Origin: Candidatus Latescibacterota bacterium
Lineage (GTDB): Bacteria; Latescibacterota; UBA2968; UBA8231
DNA: 16,784 nt
Assembly (NCBI GenBank): GCA_022827165.1
Contig: JAJDTN010000448.1
Span: 1-16,784, forward strand
Direction: 5' to 3'
Part shown: one piece after another, positions 13,857-16,784 of the stretch
Numbering within the stretch: position 1 is the stretch's first letter
Layout of the letters: every line of letters begins with the position of its first letter
Made by a program: the position numbers and the translations under genes
The notes under the pieces: generated by a model
The model's input: the letters and a program-made list of their open reading frames with translations, nothing else
The model's database searches: none
What the model was told of the DNA's origin: nothing

Positions 13857-15203
13857 TCAGTAGGGCGTGCCGCTGGCCGTGATCGGGCACCAGCGGGAGG
13901 TGGCCAGGTGGTGGTAGAGCAGCTCGCGGGCCCCGTCGCTGTCGATGCGCTGCAGGCAGCGGAGGGCGTTGGCGCGGACGTAGCGGTTGTCGTGGTCGAG
14001 GGCGCGGTCCAAAGCCGGAAGGGCCTGCTCGGCGGCGGCGCCGAGGCGCGCCAGGCTCAGGGAGGCGTTGCGGATCACCCACTCGTCCTCCTCCGAGCAG
14101 GCCTCGGCGAGGCGGGGCACCGCCGAGTCGGCTCCCATGGGCCCGAGGGCATGGGCGGCGAGGCGCCGCACCTCGACGTCGCCGTCCTCCAGACTCGCGG
14201 CCACGGCGGACGCCGCTCCGGCGGCCTGGCGGCCCAGATCGCCCAGGCAGTCGACGGCCGCGGCCCTCACCCCGGCGTCGTCGTGCTCCAGGCATTCCAG
14301 CAGGCCGGGGACCGCGGCGGCGCCCGCGGCGGTCAGCCCGTAGGCGGCGTTGCGCCGGACCGCGGGATCGCCGCCGCGCAGGCCGTCCAGGAGGGCGCTC
14401 ACGGCGGCGCCGTCGGCCGACTCCCCGAGGCGGTAGGCGGCGCGCAGGGCCCGGGTCTCGTCCCCGGCGCCGAGATCCCCGGGCAGGTCCTCCGCCTCCG
14501 CCGAGGAGACCGCGGCCGCCGCCGCGCCGGCCTGGCCCGTGTGCCAGCGCCACATGGACCGCCACAGAGGCGCCAGCCGGTCCTCCTCGTCGAAGGAGGC
14601 CGGACCGCGCCCGTCAGCCGCCGGCTCGTCGAGGCGGGTGAAGAGGAACTTGACCATGTAGCGCTTGCGGTCGCTGGTGTTGGCCAGGCCGCGGTGCCAG
14701 AGGTCGTAGTGGACGATCGTCACCGTGCCGGCGCCGCCGGCCAGGGGGATCTCGCCGGCCGGGTCGGGCGGTGAGTTGAGGTACTGCGATCCCGGCACGA
14801 CGCCCGTGGGGCCCATCTCCCCGGTGGTGTCCTGCGGGTAGTAGAAGGCCATGCACCAGCGGGTGCGGTGGTGCCGCCGGGACCAGCTGTCCTTGTGCAG
14901 CTGCTGGGCCTCGCTCCCGGGCTGCCGGTAGTGGCAGAAGCGGTGGGCGTGCAGGTAGTAGTCCTCTCCCAGCAGGCTTTGCAGGGCGCCGTGGACGGGG
15001 GGGCTGTCGAGGACGCGGCGGATGCCGGGGACCCGCGGCAGGATGTTGTTGCCGGGGTTGGACTCGGCCTCGAAGACGCGGTCCACCTCCTCGAACAGCT
15101 CCCGGTGGAAGTCGGCGGACAGGCCGGCGTCGAGGGTGATGTAGCCGTCGCGCAGGAAGCGCTGCAGGGCGTCGTCGTCGAGCGGGATCGGCCTGGGGCG
15201 CAT
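13857..15203 (-). CDS. Phytanoyl-CoA dioxygenase-family protein fused to HEAT repeats
   Basis: A 448-residue two-part protein. Residues about 8-190 are a PhyH-type Fe(II)/2-oxoglutarate dioxygenase: LQRFLRDGYITLD near the start, the iron ligands His103 and Asp105 (HKD) and His170 (WHRGLAN), and Arg179 or Arg181 (DRKRYMVKF) for 2-oxoglutarate. Such enzymes hydroxylate or halogenate small molecules. Residues about 250-430 are HEAT/PBS-lyase-type repeats (DPAVRRNAAYGL, DAGVRAAAVDCLGDLG, DVEVRRLAAHALGPMG, WVIRNASLSLARLG, NRYVRANALRCLQRI), about five units. The ATG at 15203 has AGGAGG 4 nt upstream; the open frame beyond it is antisense to the CehA-like gene. The HEAT half may bind a partner or dock a carrier-bound substrate, but this is a guess. 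It is followed 7 bp later by the C45-type gene. Confidence 0.9.
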   Translation of the reverse strand: MRPRPIPLDDDALQRFLRDGYITLDAGLSADFHRELFEEVDRVFEAESNPGNNILPRVPGIRRVLDSPPVHGALQSLLGEDYYLHAHRFCHYRQPGSEAQQLHKDSWSRRHHRTRWCMAFYYPQDTTGEMGPTGVVPGSQYLNSPPDPAGEIPLAGGAGTVTIVHYDLWHRGLANTSDRKRYMVKFLFTRLDEPAADGRGPASFDEEDRLAPLWRSMWRWHTGQAGAAAAAVSSAEAEDLPGDLGAGDETRALRAAYRLGESADGAAVSALLDGLRGGDPAVRRNAAYGLTAAGAAAVPGLLECLEHDDAGVRAAAVDCLGDLGRQAAGAASAVAASLEDGDVEVRRLAAHALGPMGADSAVPRLAEACSEEDEWVIRNASLSLARLGAAAEQALPALDRALDHDNRYVRANALRCLQRIDSDGARELLYHHLATSRWCPITASGTPY

Positions 15204-15323
15204 GGGGCCTCCTCTCTGTCCTCGCCAGCGGCGGGACCTATCTTTGGCGGCTCGCAAGACTCGGAACCAATGTAGCACACCGCCCGGTGCGAGGCAGGGA
15301 GCCGGCCGGGGGAAAGGTCCGTG
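15204..15323. promoter_or_regulatory. Divergent intergenic region between dioxygenase-HEAT and CehA-like genes
   Basis: A 120-bp spacer between two divergent starts. It contains AGGAGG (minus strand, 15213-15208) for the dioxygenase gene and GGAAAGG (15311-15317) for the plus-strand gene. Possible -10-like elements are TACATT on the minus strand near 15273-15268 and TATCTT on the plus strand near 15239-15244, but neither has a convincing -35. Promoters for both directions must lie here or overlap the coding starts. Confidence 0.4.
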
Positions 15324-16784
15324 ATGAACGACTACGAGCCCGTGGAGCTGACCTCCTTCTGCAACGCCGGCGCCGATCTCTTCGGAGCGGAGGTGCCCAC
15401 CGGTCAGCAGTGCTGGCAGGGTCTGCCCTTCCAGGTGGGCGGCGGCGGCGGGCACTGCCTCGTCGCCTTTGGTCCGGGGCACCGGACCTCCAGCCTGAGG
15501 ATCCCCGTCGGGCGTTCGGCCCGCCACGTCGTCTTCGCCCAGCGGCTGGCCGAGTCCTCCATCCGCGACGGCGCCCCCACGGGCGACACGGTGGCCACCT
15601 ACCGCTTCCATCTGAAGGGCGGCGAGGTCGTCTCGGCGCCGCAGCGGGAGCGCTTCGAGATCTGCACCGTGCCCAGCGACGGCGGCCGCCCCTTCGTCGC
15701 CTTCCCCGACCAGAAGGACGAGCTGCTGCCGCGCTGGGAGGGCCGCTGGGACGCGGCCGGACGGCGGCAGACGGAGACGGCGGCGGCCAGCAACATGCAC
15801 TTCGCCCTCTACGTGTGGTCGAACCCGCACCCGGAGCAGGAGCTGGACGCGATCGAGGTGGAACCGGGGGACCGGGTCTTCGCCGTGGCCGCCGTCACCC
15901 TCGGGCACGCCGACGAGTTCCCCATCTGCCGCGAGGGGCTGAGGGACGTGCGCATCACCCTCACCGATCCCGAGGCGGCGGATCGCCCCTTCGACCTGGA
16001 GGTCGAGGTCGACCGCGGCGTCACCACCTATCCCTATCCCCTGTCGCGGAAGACGCCGGAGGAGTTCGTCGACGACCGCAAGGGCTGGGGCGAGGCGCAG
16101 AACCAAGCCAGCAGCCCGGCAGGCCTGCAGATCGCGGCGTCACCGTCGGCGACAGTGAAGGTCCGCCAGGACGGCGAGCCCGTGGGCGAGACCCGCTGGG
16201 GCGACGTGGTGGAGGCCGGGTCGGCGGAGAGCGCCGACGGCCGCGTGCGCGTCGAGATGATCGACCACGGCCGCAACTGGGTGCGCACGCGGGTCCTCGA
16301 CGGCAAGACCGGCCGGCCGGTGCCGTGCCGCATCCACTTCCGCTCTCCCGAGGGGGTGGCCTACGCCCCCCACGGCCACCACGGGCACGTCAACTCCGAC
16401 ATGGACAGCTGGCACATCGACGTCGGCGGCGACGTGCGCATGGGACAGCTCTCGTACGCCTACACCGACGGCACCTGCCAGGGCTGGCTGCCCCGGGGCC
16501 GGGTGATCGTCGACGTGGCCCGGGGCTTCGAGTACGAGCCCCTCCGCCGGGAGGTGGAGATCCGGCCCGGCCAGACCGAGCTGGACCTGACCCTCGACCG
16601 CTGGGTCGACATGAACGGCGAGGGCTGGTACTCGGGCGACTCCCACGTCCACTTCCTGTCGGCGCAGGGGAGCCACACCGAGGCCAACGCCGAGGACCTC
16701 AACGTCGTCAACATGCTGCAGTCGCAGTGGGGGACCCTGTTCACCGACAAGCAGGAGTTCACCGGGGCCCCCAGCGTCTCCGAC
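15324..16784 (+). CDS. CehA/McbA-family metallohydrolase (PHP domain), truncated at window edge
   Basis: An open frame of 487 codons without a stop runs off the right edge. The last part matches the start of a PHP metallohydrolase domain of the CehA/McbA type: WYSGDSHVHF, with metal ligands His441 and His443, preceded by VDMNGEGWYSGD and followed by NAEDLNVVNMLQSQWGTLFTD. The approximately 430 residues before it are beta-rich; they include a sandwich-like opening (VELTSFCNAGADLF), FALYVWSNPHPEQELDAIEV (about 156-175) and a region RVLDGKTGRPVPCRIHF (about 326-342) that looks like a carboxypeptidase-regulatory-like fold. No signal peptide is seen. The ATG at 15324 has GGAAAGG at a good distance; the adjacent GTG at 15321 is too close. 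These enzymes hydrolyse esters or phosphoesters, and the substrate is unknown here. Confidence 0.85.
   Translation, partial: MNDYEPVELTSFCNAGADLFGAEVPTGQQCWQGLPFQVGGGGGHCLVAFGPGHRTSSLRIPVGRSARHVVFAQRLAESSIRDGAPTGDTVATYRFHLKGGEVVSAPQRERFEICTVPSDGGRPFVAFPDQKDELLPRWEGRWDAAGRRQTETAAASNMHFALYVWSNPHPEQELDAIEVEPGDRVFAVAAVTLGHADEFPICREGLRDVRITLTDPEAADRPFDLEVEVDRGVTTYPYPLSRKTPEEFVDDRKGWGEAQNQASSPAGLQIAASPSATVKVRQDGEPVGETRWGDVVEAGSAESADGRVRVEMIDHGRNWVRTRVLDGKTGRPVPCRIHFRSPEGVAYAPHGHHGHVNSDMDSWHIDVGGDVRMGQLSYAYTDGTCQGWLPRGRVIVDVARGFEYEPLRREVEIRPGQTELDLTLDRWVDMNGEGWYSGDSHVHFLSAQGSHTEANAEDLNVVNMLQSQWGTLFTDKQEFTGAPSVSD

Noticed and set aside
15204..16106. N-terminal extension of the dioxygenase frame
   Set aside because: It is antisense to the CehA-like gene, whereas the ATG at 15203 has an AGGAGG site and matches the start of PhyH domains.

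Overview
The window is visibly very G+C-rich bacterial DNA with tightly packed genes, GTG and TTG starts, and long spurious antisense open frames typical of high-GC3 genomes. There is no rRNA or tRNA gene, CRISPR array, insertion sequence or phage gene. The gene mix (an Mrp/Mbh-type ion-transport operon, a HEAT-fused phytanoyl-CoA dioxygenase, an atypical enolase-superfamily enzyme, a CehA/McbA-type metallohydrolase) suggests an uncultivated environmental lineage such as Latescibacterota, Poribacteria or Planctomycetes relatives. That placement is an impression from gene content, not a demonstrated assignment.

Layout. (1) 1-1143, minus strand: an Fpg-type DNA glycosylase followed 4 bp later by a PfkB-family sugar kinase that is cut by the left edge. 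(2) 1267-1770, plus strand: a gluconokinase, divergent from the glycosylase across a 123-bp spacer with a strong TATA-like box and a 9-bp inverted repeat. (3) 1852-9189, minus strand: ten overlapping or nearly touching genes for a multisubunit cation/proton antiporter. In transcription order they are MrpE, MrpF, MrpG, a stand-alone MbhD+MbhE-type protein (equivalent to the C-terminal part of MrpA), MrpB, MrpC, MrpD, MrpD, an 88-residue two-helix membrane protein, and a third, longer MrpD/NuoL-like protein. (4) 9190-9480: the start of that operon and a divergent promoter region. (5) 9481-12794, plus strand: an enolase-superfamily protein and, 23 bp later, a 672-residue protein with seven FDGR-type repeats (probably a seven-bladed propeller) set between a DUF2341-like N-terminus and a LamG-like C-terminus. 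(6) 12806-15203, minus strand: a phytanoyl-CoA dioxygenase-like domain fused to HEAT repeats, followed 7 bp later by a C45/AAT-type Ntn-hydrolase. (7) 15324 to the right edge, plus strand: a CehA/McbA-type protein truncated just after the first HxH of its PHP domain.

How they work together. The Mrp cluster should make one membrane complex exchanging Na+ (or another cation) for H+. Its gene order matches the antiporter half of archaeal Mbh/Mbs complexes, and no hydrogenase, NuoB-like or NuoD-like gene is present within this window. The right-hand genes look like accessory small-molecule metabolism (dehydration/epimerisation, hydroxylation, amide-bond chemistry, metal-dependent hydrolysis). No substrate can be read from the sequence.

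The items most worth a second look are the propeller embedded in a DUF2341/LamG frame, the PhyH-HEAT fusion, the enolase-fold enzyme that lacks standard active-site residues, and the split-MrpA antiporter with three MrpD-type subunits and a small uncharacterised membrane protein.
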